Below, in pieces: positions 44,427-53,235 of a DNA stretch of 64,000 bases. The DNA is from Pseudoalteromonas sp. Scap06 (lineage in GTDB: Bacteria > Pseudomonadota > Gammaproteobacteria > Enterobacterales > Alteromonadaceae). The position numbers and the translations under genes were made by a program. The stretch's first letter is position 1, and every line of letters starts with the position of its first letter. The DNA lies in assembly GCF_013394165.1 (NCBI RefSeq), contig NZ_CP041330.1, forward strand, positions 1,294,501 to 1,358,500, in the 5' to 3' direction. Below the pieces are notes generated by a model that made no database searches, had not been told where the DNA came from, and saw only the letters and a program-made list of their open reading frames with translations.

Positions 44427-45478
44427 TGTGCTGCTCCAGCTAAAAATCCACGAGGTAATTGCATTGTAATGCAGTGAAGACTGCCAAATTGTTCAATAAT
44501 AGGTAAACAATTTACACCAATAATTTTGTGCTCTGGGTATGCTTTTTGAACCTGTGTTAAAGCACGTTGGTCGTTTACGTCATCATAAATAGGCACTAAT
44601 ACTGCGTTATTTATAATTAAGTAATTTGCATAGGTGGCAGGTAGACGCGTATTTTCATCGTCATACACGGCTTTTGGCCACGGTAACTCAATTAGCTTAT
44701 ATGGGGTTTGATCAGCAGTTTTAAAGCTTTGTAGTTGTTTTTCCATGGCATCTAGCGCGCTAAAATGCTCATCGCTTTTATCGTCACATTTTACATACAC
44801 AAGGGTGTTGTTAGGTGCAAAGCGAACGAGCGTATCAATGTGGCTATCGGTGTCGTCACCGGCTAAATAACCATGATCAACCCATAAAAAATCAGTAGCG
44901 CCTAAGTGCGCTTTTAAAAGTACTTCTATGTCACTTGGGTTTAAATCAGGGTTACGGTTTTTATTCAGTAAACATTCGCTGGTTGTCAGCAATACACCGT
45001 GTTCATTAATTTCAATACCACCGCCTTCAAGCACCATATCGAGGGCCTGATACTGGTTACTTGTATTACTTAGCTGTTTAACTAATGTGTTGTTTATTTG
45101 ATTATCAAGGGCGCTTTCAAACTTATTACCCCAGCCATTAAAGGTAAAGTCGAAGACTTTTAATTGATCTGGCTTTTCTATAGCGCTGCACGTAAGTGGG
45201 CCATGGTCACGCGCCCACGTGTCGTTAGTAGGAGTAACAACAAAATATACACGGGTTTGCTCAATACCAGCATCATTTAGTAACGAACTAATGTGGGTTT
45301 TTAATGCCTCATCATGAGCTACAATCACTAAGGCTTGTTGCGCGGTAATATGTTTTGCAAGTTCAATATAAACGGGTTCAACACGCGCTAAATTATCAGC
45401 CCAATCGGTATTTTTATGAGGCCATGTAAGCATAACAGCATCTTGCTCGGCCCATTCAGGTAAAAGTCTAAAGTTCAT
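44423..45478 (-). CDS. aguA: Agmatine deiminase
   Basis: 351 residues, a guanidino-group-modifying enzyme. Motifs: WPHKNTDWADNL near 19, NDTWARDHGPLT near 85, LEGGGIEINEHGVLLTTSEC near 150, DHGYLAGDDTDSHIDTLVRF near 200 and catalytic Cys336 in GSLHCITMQLP. It hydrolyses agmatine to N-carbamoylputrescine and ammonia in the cytoplasm, supplying AguB encoded immediately downstream. Confidence 0.96.
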   Translation of the reverse strand: MNFRLLPEWAEQDAVMLTWPHKNTDWADNLARVEPVYIELAKHITAQQALVIVAHDEALKTHISSLLNDAGIEQTRVYFVVTPTNDTWARDHGPLTCSAIEKPDQLKVFDFTFNGWGNKFESALDNQINNTLVKQLSNTSNQYQALDMVLEGGGIEINEHGVLLTTSECLLNKNRNPDLNPSDIEVLLKAHLGATDFLWVDHGYLAGDDTDSHIDTLVRFAPNNTLVYVKCDDKSDEHFSALDAMEKQLQSFKTADQTPYKLIELPWPKAVYDDENTRLPATYANYLIINNAVLVPIYDDVNDQRALTQVQKAYPEHKIIGVNCLPIIEQFGSLHCITMQLPRGFLAGAAQ

Positions 45479-45598
45479 GGATTTTTAATACAAATAAAGA
45501 TGGGGCTAGTTTAGCAGTTCAATTACAGCTAAGTCACTTTTAAATAAACGTTTGAACTACAATTTAAAGCGATTTAAACCAGTAAATAAACACTCGTG

Positions 45599-46201
45599 TT
45601 ACTCGTTTGAACTCTCTTTCGCTTTTTCAAGTTGTTGGCGCTTTTTAAGTTGGCGTGTTTGTGCATGTAAACTGGCTCTAACAACCAACTCTTGATCACT
45701 GTCTCTTATTGATACGAATAGCAGGGTATACTGGTAATGCTCATTGTCTTGTTTTTCTATAGCAACAACTTCGCTATAACAATACACCGCAGAGGCTTCA
45801 TGCTGTAAAAACAGTTTGGTACGAAATTTCTGACCTAATGTGTACAAATGTTCACTGGTAAACTTAATTCCGCCGCCGCCATAACTATCGCAATAAATTG
45901 AGTTATCTTCAGGTTGTTCTGAAGCTAAAATATGGCTCATGATCAAATCTATCTTACGCGACTGGGCTTGTAAAAACGTCGTCAGTTCTTGGGCAATATC
46001 TCCTAAGTTACGTAAAGGACCCAAAGCACTTTGATCTAAACTACTGACTTCGTTAGCAAGTTTAAATAAAGGCGGAATATCTGCGTCTAGTTCAGCCAAA
46101 CTTTTTGGTACCACTGCGTCATCTACGGCAAATAGATTGACGCGATTGCTCTCTTCAATTTGAAAGTAAAGCTCAAAATCAGCTAATTTTTGATTATTCA
46201 T
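45599..46201 (-). CDS. PilZ-like domain protein
   Basis: 200 residues. The first ~100 residues are helical and end in QAQSRKIDLIMSHILASEQP. The second half carries SIYCDSYGGGGIKFTSEHLY, a variant of the PilZ D/NxSxxG strand, followed by beta strands (TKLFLQHEASAVYCYSEVVA) and a basic C-terminal helix. The upstream RxxxR of c-di-GMP-binding PilZ domains is not clear, so nucleotide binding is uncertain. A helical N-part plus PilZ layout is known from Alteromonadales and Vibrio proteins of unknown function. Monocistronic. Confidence 0.6.
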   Translation of the reverse strand: MNNQKLADFELYFQIEESNRVNLFAVDDAVVPKSLAELDADIPPLFKLANEVSSLDQSALGPLRNLGDIAQELTTFLQAQSRKIDLIMSHILASEQPEDNSIYCDSYGGGGIKFTSEHLYTLGQKFRTKLFLQHEASAVYCYSEVVAIEKQDNEHYQYTLLFVSIRDSDQELVVRASLHAQTRQLKKRQQLEKAKESSNE

Positions 46202-46488
46202 TTTTAACTCCTAGCCTCTATCCGTTAATAGTAGCGTTGCGGTTATTAAATTACTACACAGCAACCCAATAAAAATTAAGCTAAATAAGGGTTTGGCTTC
46301 ACTATAAAAACGCTAGGGGTGCTACTTTTTATACAGCCATAATGATTAAGAACATAATAAATATTAATACATTTATACTGAGTGCGTATATTCGCAACTA
46401 ATAAATAACCAATAATTAACAAAATGCCTTGTAATTAACCATAAAACTCGTAATCTTACCGTAATAATAATAACAAGGGACTACCCAC

Positions 46489-47040
46489 GTGGCTCGAGGA
46501 ATTAAATTAGCCAGTACATTCTCAGATATATCCACGCAACTGCGGCGCTTTGTGTCTAAAATTGTGTTACCTGACGATGTTGATGATATTGTTCAAGAAA
46601 CCTTTGTTAAAAGTTATGAAGCAGAGCTAAAACAAGATATTCAATACACCCGCAGTTATATGTTGAAAACAGCTAAACATCTCGCCCTAAATCATATAGC
46701 TAAATGGGATAATAAATTTAGTACTCCTTTAAATCACGAAACTGAACTTCCTAAATTGCTAAAATCGATGCAATTAGAAGATGAATATACCTCCAAAGAG
46801 CGTTTTTTACTATTTTGTCGTGCTACTGAGCAGCTAAGCCCTGTAGTGAGAAAATGTTTTATATTAAAAAAAGTATATGGGATGAGCCAAAAAGAGATCG
46901 CACAGCAAATGCAGCTAAGTCAAAGTACGGTAGAAAAGCACATTGCTAAAGGGCTACTAAACACCATGCTATATATGCGCGACGAAGCGCACGATGAGAA
47001 TTGCCAACAAAGTGCGAGCATAGTGAGGGCTGTAAAATGA
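46489..47040 (+). CDS. ECF sigma factor, FecI-like
   Basis: 183 residues starting with GTG at 46489 (AAGGG nine bases upstream). Region 2 is recognisable in LRRFVSKIVLPDDVDDIVQE and TFVKSY, and region 4 in LSPVVRKCFILKKVYGMSQK followed by EIAQQMQLSQSTVEKHIAKG. First gene of a FecI-FecR-FecA type set: the stop overlaps the FecR-like gene by ATGA and a transducer-type TonB receptor follows. It is expected to be held by the FecR-like protein and to activate the receptor gene. A 287-bp AT-rich gap precedes it. Confidence 0.9.
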   Translation: MARGIKLASTFSDISTQLRRFVSKIVLPDDVDDIVQETFVKSYEAELKQDIQYTRSYMLKTAKHLALNHIAKWDNKFSTPLNHETELPKLLKSMQLEDEYTSKERFLLFCRATEQLSPVVRKCFILKKVYGMSQKEIAQQMQLSQSTVEKHIAKGLLNTMLYMRDEAHDENCQQSASIVRAVK

Positions 47041-48113
47041 GTAACATCCATCAATTTACATCAAAAGAGTTAATCTTAGAAAAAGCATCGCAATGGATAA
47101 GCGCGATTGATCGTGGCTTAAGTACACAAGAGCAAGAGCAATTTAAACTGTGGATGCTACAAAGCACGGCTCATCAGAATGCGGTATATGAATTAGCACA
47201 ACTGTGGGATGACTTAAGTGTGCTTAACGAGCTCAGCGTATTATTTCCTAATAAGCACTCAGCTGGCATTCAAACCAAGCCTGCTTATGTATACGGTATT
47301 GCGGCAAGTGTTGTTGCAGCCTTAATGATGTGTAGCTACTTTTTGCTAAACATGCAGAGCAACTTTAACCAAGATCTCGCTAAAGTAAATTACACAAAAA
47401 TTTATAAAACAAAGGTTGGCGAGCAAGCAACCTATGTTTTACCAGATGGCACCATAGTTCAGCTTAATACCAATAGTTCACTAGAAGTCGCTTATAGCCA
47501 AGGACGCAGACAGTTATTACTAAGTCGTGGAGAAGGGCGTTTTAATGTAGCTAAAGATGCATCACGCCCGTTTAGTGTTATGGCGGGGGATAAAAGCTTT
47601 ACCGCGCTTGGTACAGTATTCAACGTGCAGCGCAATACCTCATCTGATCTTGAATTGGTAGTTACTGAAGGTAAAGTAATGATCACCGACCCTAGTGTTG
47701 CTGTTAATGCTGACGATTTTAAAGCGTATCAACAAGCTGATAACAGCAACCAAGATATTCGCCAAATCAATGCCAACATTGTGATTTCTGGTGAAAAAGC
47801 CATTATTGAACAAAGCGTTACCAAACCAATCACACAGTTATCGGTTGATGATGTACAACGTGATTTAGCTTGGCAAAATGGCATGTTGATATTTAATGGC
47901 GAAAAGTTAGTTGATGCCTTAAACGAGGTTAGCCGTTATACCGCCACTCGGTTTGAATTATCATCTGATGAATTAGCGCGTATTAAAGTGGCAGGCGTTT
48001 TTAAAGCGGGTGATGTTGCAGGGCTTTTAGAGAGCCTACAAAATAACTTTTCAATTGAACATGAGCGTTTAGGCGAGCATGTTGTTAGTTTAAAATATCA
48101 AAAAAAATCATAG
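47037..48113 (+). CDS. FecR-like anti-sigma/signal-transfer protein
   Basis: 358 residues from ATG 47037, overlapping the sigma-factor stop. The N-terminal cytoplasmic domain (ASQWISAIDRGLSTQEQEQF, then WLLQS-like and NAVYELAQLWDDL) is the sigma-binding DUF4880-type part. One membrane helix near residues 80-102 (YGIAASVVAALMMCSYFLL) leads to the periplasmic FecR domain (TYVLPDGTIVQLNTNSSLEV, LLLSRGEGRFNVAKDASRPF, FTALGTVFNVQR). The last 80 residues contain a second STN-like segment, WQNGMLIFNGEKLVDALNEV. It receives the ligand signal from the receptor encoded next. Confidence 0.92.
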   Translation: MSNIHQFTSKELILEKASQWISAIDRGLSTQEQEQFKLWMLQSTAHQNAVYELAQLWDDLSVLNELSVLFPNKHSAGIQTKPAYVYGIAASVVAALMMCSYFLLNMQSNFNQDLAKVNYTKIYKTKVGEQATYVLPDGTIVQLNTNSSLEVAYSQGRRQLLLSRGEGRFNVAKDASRPFSVMAGDKSFTALGTVFNVQRNTSSDLELVVTEGKVMITDPSVAVNADDFKAYQQADNSNQDIRQINANIVISGEKAIIEQSVTKPITQLSVDDVQRDLAWQNGMLIFNGEKLVDALNEVSRYTATRFELSSDELARIKVAGVFKAGDVAGLLESLQNNFSIEHERLGEHVVSLKYQKKS

Positions 48114-48116
48114 GTA

Positions 48117-51100
48117 ATGGTAATGAAAATCACGCCATTGTTAATCAATGTTACTCATAAGGGTGTAAAAAGTAATTTAAAGATTAAAAAAATGATAAAA
48201 ACCTATAGAGGATTTTTGTTTGCTAACTGTTTATATAAGTTGCGCAGTAACCATACGTGTTATTTAAGTCCGCTGGGACTCGTTGCACCGCTGTTTTTTA
48301 GTATCAGTGTGCATGCGAGTCAAACTGAGGGACAAATGATGCAGTTTGATATAAAAGCGCAACGAGCAGACAAAGCCTTAATAGAATTTGCTAAGCAAAC
48401 TGAACAAACAGTGGTTTTTTCGTATGAGCTTGCTAAACAGTACGAGGCAAATTCATTATATGGATTTTATTCTCAACTCGATGCGTTAAACGCATTGTTA
48501 GCTGAGACTGAGCTCGATGCGGTTGTTGATCAAAATGGTTTACTGAGTATTAAACTCAAACAAATCAATAGGAAGAATAACAACATGATGAAGCTTTCAG
48601 GAGTTAGTGCTGCCGTATTACCTGCTTTACTTGCAGTTAATTCACAAGGAATAAATGCCGCTGAACAAAGCGCAGAAAAAAACATCGAAAAAATTGCTAT
48701 TGTAGGTAGTCGTGTCGCAGGACGTTCAGTTGAAGACTTACCTGTCCCCGTTGATATTTTAAGTGCAGAAGCACTCGAAAACACCGGCCAAACAGAAGTT
48801 GGCCGCATGCTTCAAGCTATCGCACCTTCTTTTAACTTTTCAAGTTCATCTATTAGTGATGGTACTGATGCATTAAGACCTGCAACGTTACGTGGCCTTG
48901 GCCCTGACCAAACATTGGTATTGATCAATGGTAAGCGTCGCCACCAAGCAAGTATTATTCATATTAATACCTCGGTTGGTCGTGGTACTGCGGGTACTGA
49001 CATGAATGCGATTCCAGCCTCAGCAATTAAACGTATTGAAGTGCTTCGCGATGGCGCTGCAGCTCAATATGGTTCGGATGCAATTGCCGGTGTTATTAAT
49101 ATCGTGCTAAAAGATGGCAGCGAAGGTGGTAAAGCGGCCGTTAACTACGGTGAGTATTCAGAAGGCGATGGCGAAACCATTAATATTGACTTTAATAAAG
49201 GCTTTGCTTTAGGTGATAACGGTTATTTAAATACAACTATTAACTACCGTGATCGTGCACCAACTAACCGTGCAGGCCTTCATGGCTCATGTCAGTTCTA
49301 TGGCTGTACTGAACTTTCTGATGGTACCTTGCTTGCAGGTGATCCACGCGAATTAACCGCACCGCGTGATACATTCAGAATTGGCGATGCTGATTCTCAA
49401 CAATTTGGTTTAACAGTTAACACCGGCTACGAATTAGGAGCGGGTGAACTATACGGTTTTATTACCTATTCAACTCGTGATAACGAATCAGCAGCATTTT
49501 TCCGCCATAATGCTAATGCAGGTGGTAACCCGGTACTTCAAGATGGCGATGCAACTATCCCAGCTGGTTTTTTACCTAAAATAAACACCACGATTGACGA
49601 TATTTCATATAACTTTGGTTATAAAACTGAATTTGATAACGACTCAAGCTTAGACTTATCGTACACCTATGGTGAAAACAGTATTGACTACACGACTAGC
49701 GATACTATTAATGGCTCTTACGCGAATTTTTTACGTTATGATCAAGGCCTAAGTGCAGCAGATATTCGCGCCACGATTCCACGTCAAGGTTACGCTTATG
49801 GCATGGAGCTATCACTGCAAACGATCAATCTTGATTTTACTCAAAATTTTGATGACTACTCGTTAGCAATGGGTGCTGAAATTCGTACCGATGAGTACCG
49901 AATTTTAGAGGGTAGTGAATATGCATATCGTGATTACGATACCAACAATGGTGTTAATATTTACGATGGACTAAGCGGTGGTATTGGCAGCGAAAACGCA
50001 TCCGGTGGCACACAAGGCTTTGGTGGTTCATCGCCAGCATCTTCGGTTGATGAGTCGCGTGATGTGATCTCATTTTACTTAGATGCTGAAGCTTACGTTA
50101 TTGAAGATGTAATTATCTCAGGGGCGTTACGTTACGACAATTACAAAGGGTTTGGCGATACAGTTAACTTTAAACTAGCCGGTAACTGGTCAGTAACTGA
50201 AGATATTTCACTTCGTGGTGCGCTAAGCTCAGGCTTTAGAGCACCTTCAATGCAACAGTTGTATTTTAACAACATCAGCACACAGTTTGTTGTAGGCCCT
50301 AATGGCAATTTAGTGGCTGAAGAAGTAGGGACCTTTAGAAACGATTCAACCCTTGCGCAAAGTTTAGGTATTCCTAAGCTCACAGAAGAGAAATCTCAAA
50401 ACCGCAGTTTAGGTATCGTTTATAACGTAAGCGATAATATTAATGTAACCTTAGATTACTACTCAATCGATATTGACGACCGTATTGTAATCAGTAATCG
50501 CTTAGGTAAAGGCTTATCAAGCAGCCTTGATGCCGCGTTATTAAGCTCGGGTGCAGGTGCAGGGCAGTTTTTCTTAAATGGCGCTGACACTGAGACACAA
50601 GGTATCGACTTTGTGGCTACATGGAATACAGAAGGCCTTGGCGGCACGCTTGATTTCACGCTAGCGGCTAACTTTACAGAAACCGATGTAGTGTCGTTAT
50701 TTACACCAGCAGGTTCTGGTCTTGAAACCGTGCCAGTCGATGATGTGTTTTCTGATCAAGAAATTTCTATTATTGAAGAATGGCAACCAGAAGATCGAAT
50801 TAACTTAAGTGCACTTTATCGTCGCGACGACTGGACAGTAAACCTATCGCTTAATCGCTTTGGTGAATACACAGTGGAAGATGGCGGCCGCCAGACTTAT
50901 GGTGCTGAAATTTTAACTGACATCAAAGTAAATTACTTTGTGACTGACGATTTATCAGTAAATATTGGCGCAAATAACTTATTTGATGTTTACCCAGATG
51001 AAAACACCATAGGTAATTCACGTTCAGGCACAATTGTAGATGCTCAAGGTAACACCATTGTCAGCAGCGATGGTGTATTTAAGTACTCACGTCGTTCAGC

Positions 51101-51155
51101 GCCATTTGGTTTTAACGGTGCTTACTACTACGTAGGTGCAGAGTACCGCTTTTAA
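48117..51155 (+). CDS. TonB-dependent transducer receptor with N-terminal STN domain, FecA-like
   Basis: 1012 residues from ATG 48117. The first ~67 residues include an atypical, long signal region (CYLSPLGLVAPLFFSISVHA). The STN domain follows at about 73-148 (MQFDIKAQRADKALIEFAKQ, TVVFSYELAKQYEANSLYG, LDAVVDQNGLLSIKL). At residue 157 a second, conventional signal peptide starts (MMKLSGVSAAVLPALLAVNS, ending INAAEQ). It is then a complete receptor: IEKIAIVGSRVAGRSVEDLP, plug with RPATLRGLGPDQTLVLINGK and AAQYGSDAIAGVINIVLKD, barrel to terminal YYVGAEYRF. The inner start at 48585 has AGGAAG upstream. With the sigma and FecR genes it forms a cell-surface signalling system; the ligand is unknown. 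Confidence 0.88.
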   Translation: MVMKITPLLINVTHKGVKSNLKIKKMIKTYRGFLFANCLYKLRSNHTCYLSPLGLVAPLFFSISVHASQTEGQMMQFDIKAQRADKALIEFAKQTEQTVVFSYELAKQYEANSLYGFYSQLDALNALLAETELDAVVDQNGLLSIKLKQINRKNNNMMKLSGVSAAVLPALLAVNSQGINAAEQSAEKNIEKIAIVGSRVAGRSVEDLPVPVDILSAEALENTGQTEVGRMLQAIAPSFNFSSSSISDGTDALRPATLRGLGPDQTLVLINGKRRHQASIIHINTSVGRGTAGTDMNAIPASAIKRIEVLRDGAAAQYGSDAIAGVINIVLKDGSEGGKAAVNYGEYSEGDGETINIDFNKGFALGDNGYLNTTINYRDRAPTNRAGLHGSCQFYGCTELSDGTLLAGDPRELTAPRDTFRIGDADSQQFGLTVNTGYELGAGELYGFITYSTRDNESAAFFRHNANAGGNPVLQDGDATIPAGFLPKINTTIDDISYNFGYKTEFDNDSSLDLSYTYGENSIDYTTSDTINGSYANFLRYDQGLSAADIRATIPRQGYAYGMELSLQTINLDFTQNFDDYSLAMGAEIRTDEYRILEGSEYAYRDYDTNNGVNIYDGLSGGIGSENASGGTQGFGGSSPASSVDESRDVISFYLDAEAYVIEDVIISGALRYDNYKGFGDTVNFKLAGNWSVTEDISLRGALSSGFRAPSMQQLYFNNISTQFVVGPNGNLVAEEVGTFRNDSTLAQSLGIPKLTEEKSQNRSLGIVYNVSDNINVTLDYYSIDIDDRIVISNRLGKGLSSSLDAALLSSGAGAGQFFLNGADTETQGIDFVATWNTEGLGGTLDFTLAANFTETDVVSLFTPAGSGLETVPVDDVFSDQEISIIEEWQPEDRINLSALYRRDDWTVNLSLNRFGEYTVEDGGRQTYGAEILTDIKVNYFVTDDLSVNIGANNLFDVYPDENTIGNSRSGTIVDAQGNTIVSSDGVFKYSRRSAPFGFNGAYYYVGAEYRF
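48570..48590 (+). promoter_or_regulatory. Internal translation start inside the STN-receptor gene
   Basis: AGGAAG (48570-48575) is followed after nine bases by ATGATG (48585-48590), in frame with the surrounding gene, and the encoded peptide is a normal signal peptide. A receptor lacking the STN domain could be made from here. Confidence 0.5.
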
Positions 51156-51182
51156 TAACTCTCCTATTGTTATTTAACAACC

Positions 51183-51202
51183 AAAGGGCCGTAAGGCCCT
51201 TT
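51183..51202 (+). terminator. Terminator after the STN-receptor gene
   Basis: AAAGGGCC pairs with GGCCCTTT around GTAA, followed by TTATCGTTTTT. Confidence 0.85.
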
Positions 51203-51279
51203 TATCGTTTTTATAGTTAAAGTGTTTATAGTGTCATAAAAACTTCACTGTTTTTAGTTTATGAAATCTTTAATAATAA

Positions 51280-51293
51280 CTGGACTAGACCAG
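51280..51293. promoter_or_regulatory. HutC/GntR-type operator upstream of phnW
   Basis: CTGGACTAGACCAG, whose core TGGACTAGACCA differs at one base from the perfect palindrome at 59651. It ends 17 bp before the phnW ATG and just after a TAATAAT that could be the -10. HutC-type GntR regulators such as DasR and PhnF bind TGGTNTAGACCA-type sites, and such a regulator is encoded at 52461. Confidence 0.75.
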
Positions 51294-51310
51294 ATTGAGT
51301 GAAATAAATT

Positions 51311-52408
51311 ATGAACAATTATTTGCTATTAACGCCCGGCCCATTAACGACCTCTAATACTGTTAAGCAGGCGATGCTTAAAGACTGGTGTACTTGGGAT
51401 GATGATTATAATCGCGACATAGTGCAAACAATACGTAATAAATTAGTATCGCTTGCGACATCACAACCTAATTATACTAGTGTATTAATGCAAGGCAGTG
51501 GCACTGCCAGTGTAGAGTCAGCGCTTGGCAGTCTTATTCCAAAAACGGGTAAGTTACTTGTTATTAATAATGGGGCATACGGGAAGCGTATTGCTGAAAT
51601 TGCCGACTATTTAGCAATTGACTGTCATGTTTTAAATTATACAGAAACGGCACTGCCAAACCTTAATGAGATTGATACTGTTTTAAAAAATAATTCAGGT
51701 ATTACTCACATTGCAATGGTCCATTGTGAAACGACCACAGGTATACTCAATCCTATTGAAGAGGTTGGCTCACTAGCTAAAAAGTATCAAAAGGTATTTA
51801 TTGTTGATGCTATGAGCAGTTTTGGCGGTATTGAGTTCGACCTTGCACAGTGGCATATAGATGTAATGATCAGCTCTGCAAATAAATGCATTCAAGGTGT
51901 CCCTGGCTTTGGCTTTGTGGTGTGTAAGCAAAGTATTATTGAGCAAAGTGAAGGTATTGCGCGCTCCTTGTCGTTGGATTTATATCAGCAATGGTTATGT
52001 ATGGAGCAACACCATGGTAAATGGCGTTTTACCTCGCCAACTCATGTTGTGCGTGCATTTTATCAAGCCCTGCAAGAGTTAGATGAGGAAGGAGGAATAG
52101 CAGAGCGCTTTAAGCGTTACTCGCAAAACCAAAAGACTTTGGTAGCTGGTATGAAAGCGTTAGGGTTTGTACCTTTACTGAATGAGGAAGTTCATTCCCC
52201 CATCATTACCTCATTCTTGTCGCCTAGCGAAGAGCATTATGATTTTAAATCTTTTTATAGTGCGTTAAAGCAAGAAGGTTTTGTTATTTACCCTGGTAAA
52301 GTTTCTAACGCCGATTGCTTTCGCATAGGTAATATTGGTGAAGTAGATGAGGCCGATATACAGCGTTTGCTTGATGCTGTGGCAAAAAACCAATATTGGA
52401 AAGCTTAA
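51311..52408 (+). CDS. phnW: 2-aminoethylphosphonate:pyruvate aminotransferase
   Basis: 365 residues, a fold-type I PLP enzyme. [19 protein letters not shown] opens it, as in all PhnW proteins; [19 protein letters not shown] binds the cofactor phosphate; [23 protein letters not shown] (Asp166) and [14 protein letters not shown] with Lys192 as Schiff-base lysine. It transfers the amine of 2-aminoethylphosphonate to pyruvate, giving phosphonoacetaldehyde and alanine. It stands alone on the plus strand, convergent with the gntR gene and separated from phnX; a shared operator sequence ties it to the opposite-strand operon. Confidence 0.95.
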   Translation: MNNYLLLTPGPLTTSNTVKQAMLKDWCTWDDDYNRDIVQTIRNKLVSLATSQPNYTSVLMQGSGTASVESALGSLIPKTGKLLVINNGAYGKRIAEIADYLAIDCHVLNYTETALPNLNEIDTVLKNNSGITHIAMVHCETTTGILNPIEEVGSLAKKYQKVFIVDAMSSFGGIEFDLAQWHIDVMISSANKCIQGVPGFGFVVCKQSIIEQSEGIARSLSLDLYQQWLCMEQHHGKWRFTSPTHVVRAFYQALQELDEEGGIAERFKRYSQNQKTLVAGMKALGFVPLLNEEVHSPIITSFLSPSEEHYDFKSFYSALKQEGFVIYPGKVSNADCFRIGNIGEVDEADIQRLLDAVAKNQYWKA

Positions 52409-52426
52409 AGCTAATTTCACCCGTGC

Positions 52427-52462
52427 AAGCGGTGCTTAATTTTCATTAAACACCGCTTTTTT
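52427..52462 (+). terminator. Terminator between phnW and the GntR gene
   Basis: AAGCGGTG (52427-52434) pairs with CACCGCTT (52451-52458), extended inside by TTAAT with ATTAA, then a T run reaching the gntR stop codon. Confidence 0.9.
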
Positions 52463-53147
52463 ATTGGCCATCAACCACCATTTCAATGGCATTATGCAAC
52501 CAGTACTCAATGTTATAATCAACTAACAAACCATGCTCATCAAATCGCTTTCGAATAACGTGTAAGCAGGGTGTACCGCTATTTTTTTCAAGTAGATGAC
52601 TCACTTCATCAGGTAATACCGTGACATTTATTATGCTTTGCTCTTTAACGATATTCGTTGCGTACTGTTTTGCCATAATATCGGTGATAGAGGTATCTAA
52701 GGGGTGTGAGTGAAAATCAGCAAAGCGTTTAGCATCACAATAAATATGCTCAAACATTACGGCGCGATTATCTAGACTACGTATACGTTGAAGATGATAA
52801 AGCTTTTGGGCATCTAACGCTCGGCAAATTTCAAGCTTTGCCTGCTGTTGTACACTCACGAGTGTCGTTTGTGCAACAAACCCTTGTTGTTTTGCCAATT
52901 CATAAAAATTGACTTTAGTAGCAGGGTGCCACTTTAATCTTTTTGGGGTGACAAACCAGCCTTTACGTTTTTGACTGAATATTAGGCCTTCAGCTTCCAA
53001 CCTCAGAAGCGCTTCGCGTACAGTAATTCGGGTAGAACTAAACTTTTGTTGTAATTCTCGCTCTGAAGGCAACTTATGACCCGCTGCAATCACGTCGGTT
53101 TTTAGTAGCGCATGAATATAATTACGGATCTCTTGATATAAAAGCAT
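52461..53147 (-). CDS. GntR/HutC family regulator of phosphonate use (PhnR/PhnF-like)
   Basis: 228 residues from ATG 53147 (MLLYQEIRNYIHALLKTDVI); a longer open frame to 53264 overlaps the preceding gene. The only purine-rich site, AGGA, is 14 bases before this ATG, so the start is less sure. The winged helix shows GHKLPSERELQQKFSSTRIT and VREALLRLEAEGLI; residues ~85-228 form a UTRA ligand domain (LYHLQRIRSLDNRAVMFEHI, VSHLLEKNSGTPCLHVIRKR). It is the last gene of the minus-strand phosphonate operon, so autoregulation through the operator at 59651 is likely. The ligand is probably 2-aminoethylphosphonate or a pathway intermediate. Confidence 0.88.
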   Translation of the reverse strand: MLLYQEIRNYIHALLKTDVIAAGHKLPSERELQQKFSSTRITVREALLRLEAEGLIFSQKRKGWFVTPKRLKWHPATKVNFYELAKQQGFVAQTTLVSVQQQAKLEICRALDAQKLYHLQRIRSLDNRAVMFEHIYCDAKRFADFHSHPLDTSITDIMAKQYATNIVKEQSIINVTVLPDEVSHLLEKNSGTPCLHVIRKRFDEHGLLVDYNIEYWLHNAIEMVVDGQ

Positions 53148-53180
53148 CGTTTGATTATTTATCCTAAAAATATAGTAGCT

Positions 53181-53233
53181 TAGCTGAGTATAATATGACT
53201 TATATTGTTTATGGTGAGTATTATATTCAGCTA
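53181..53233. repeat. Long inverted repeat between the FAD oxidoreductase and GntR genes
   Basis: TAGCTGAGTATAATA (53181-53195) and TATTATATTCAGCTA (53219-53233) are complementary at 14 of 15 positions, with a 23-bp spacer. It begins 3 bp after the oxidoreductase stop (minus strand) and ends 34 bp before the gntR ATG. It could be an mRNA hairpin limiting readthrough into gntR or a second operator; it lacks the TGGTCTAGACCA core. Confidence 0.6.
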
Positions 53234-53235
53234 GT

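Noticed and set aside
46489-51155. Iron-citrate fec system
   Set aside because: The gene order matches fecIRA, but no fecBCDE transport genes follow and the receptor barrel shows no ferric-citrate-specific feature I can recognise, so the symbol fec was not used.
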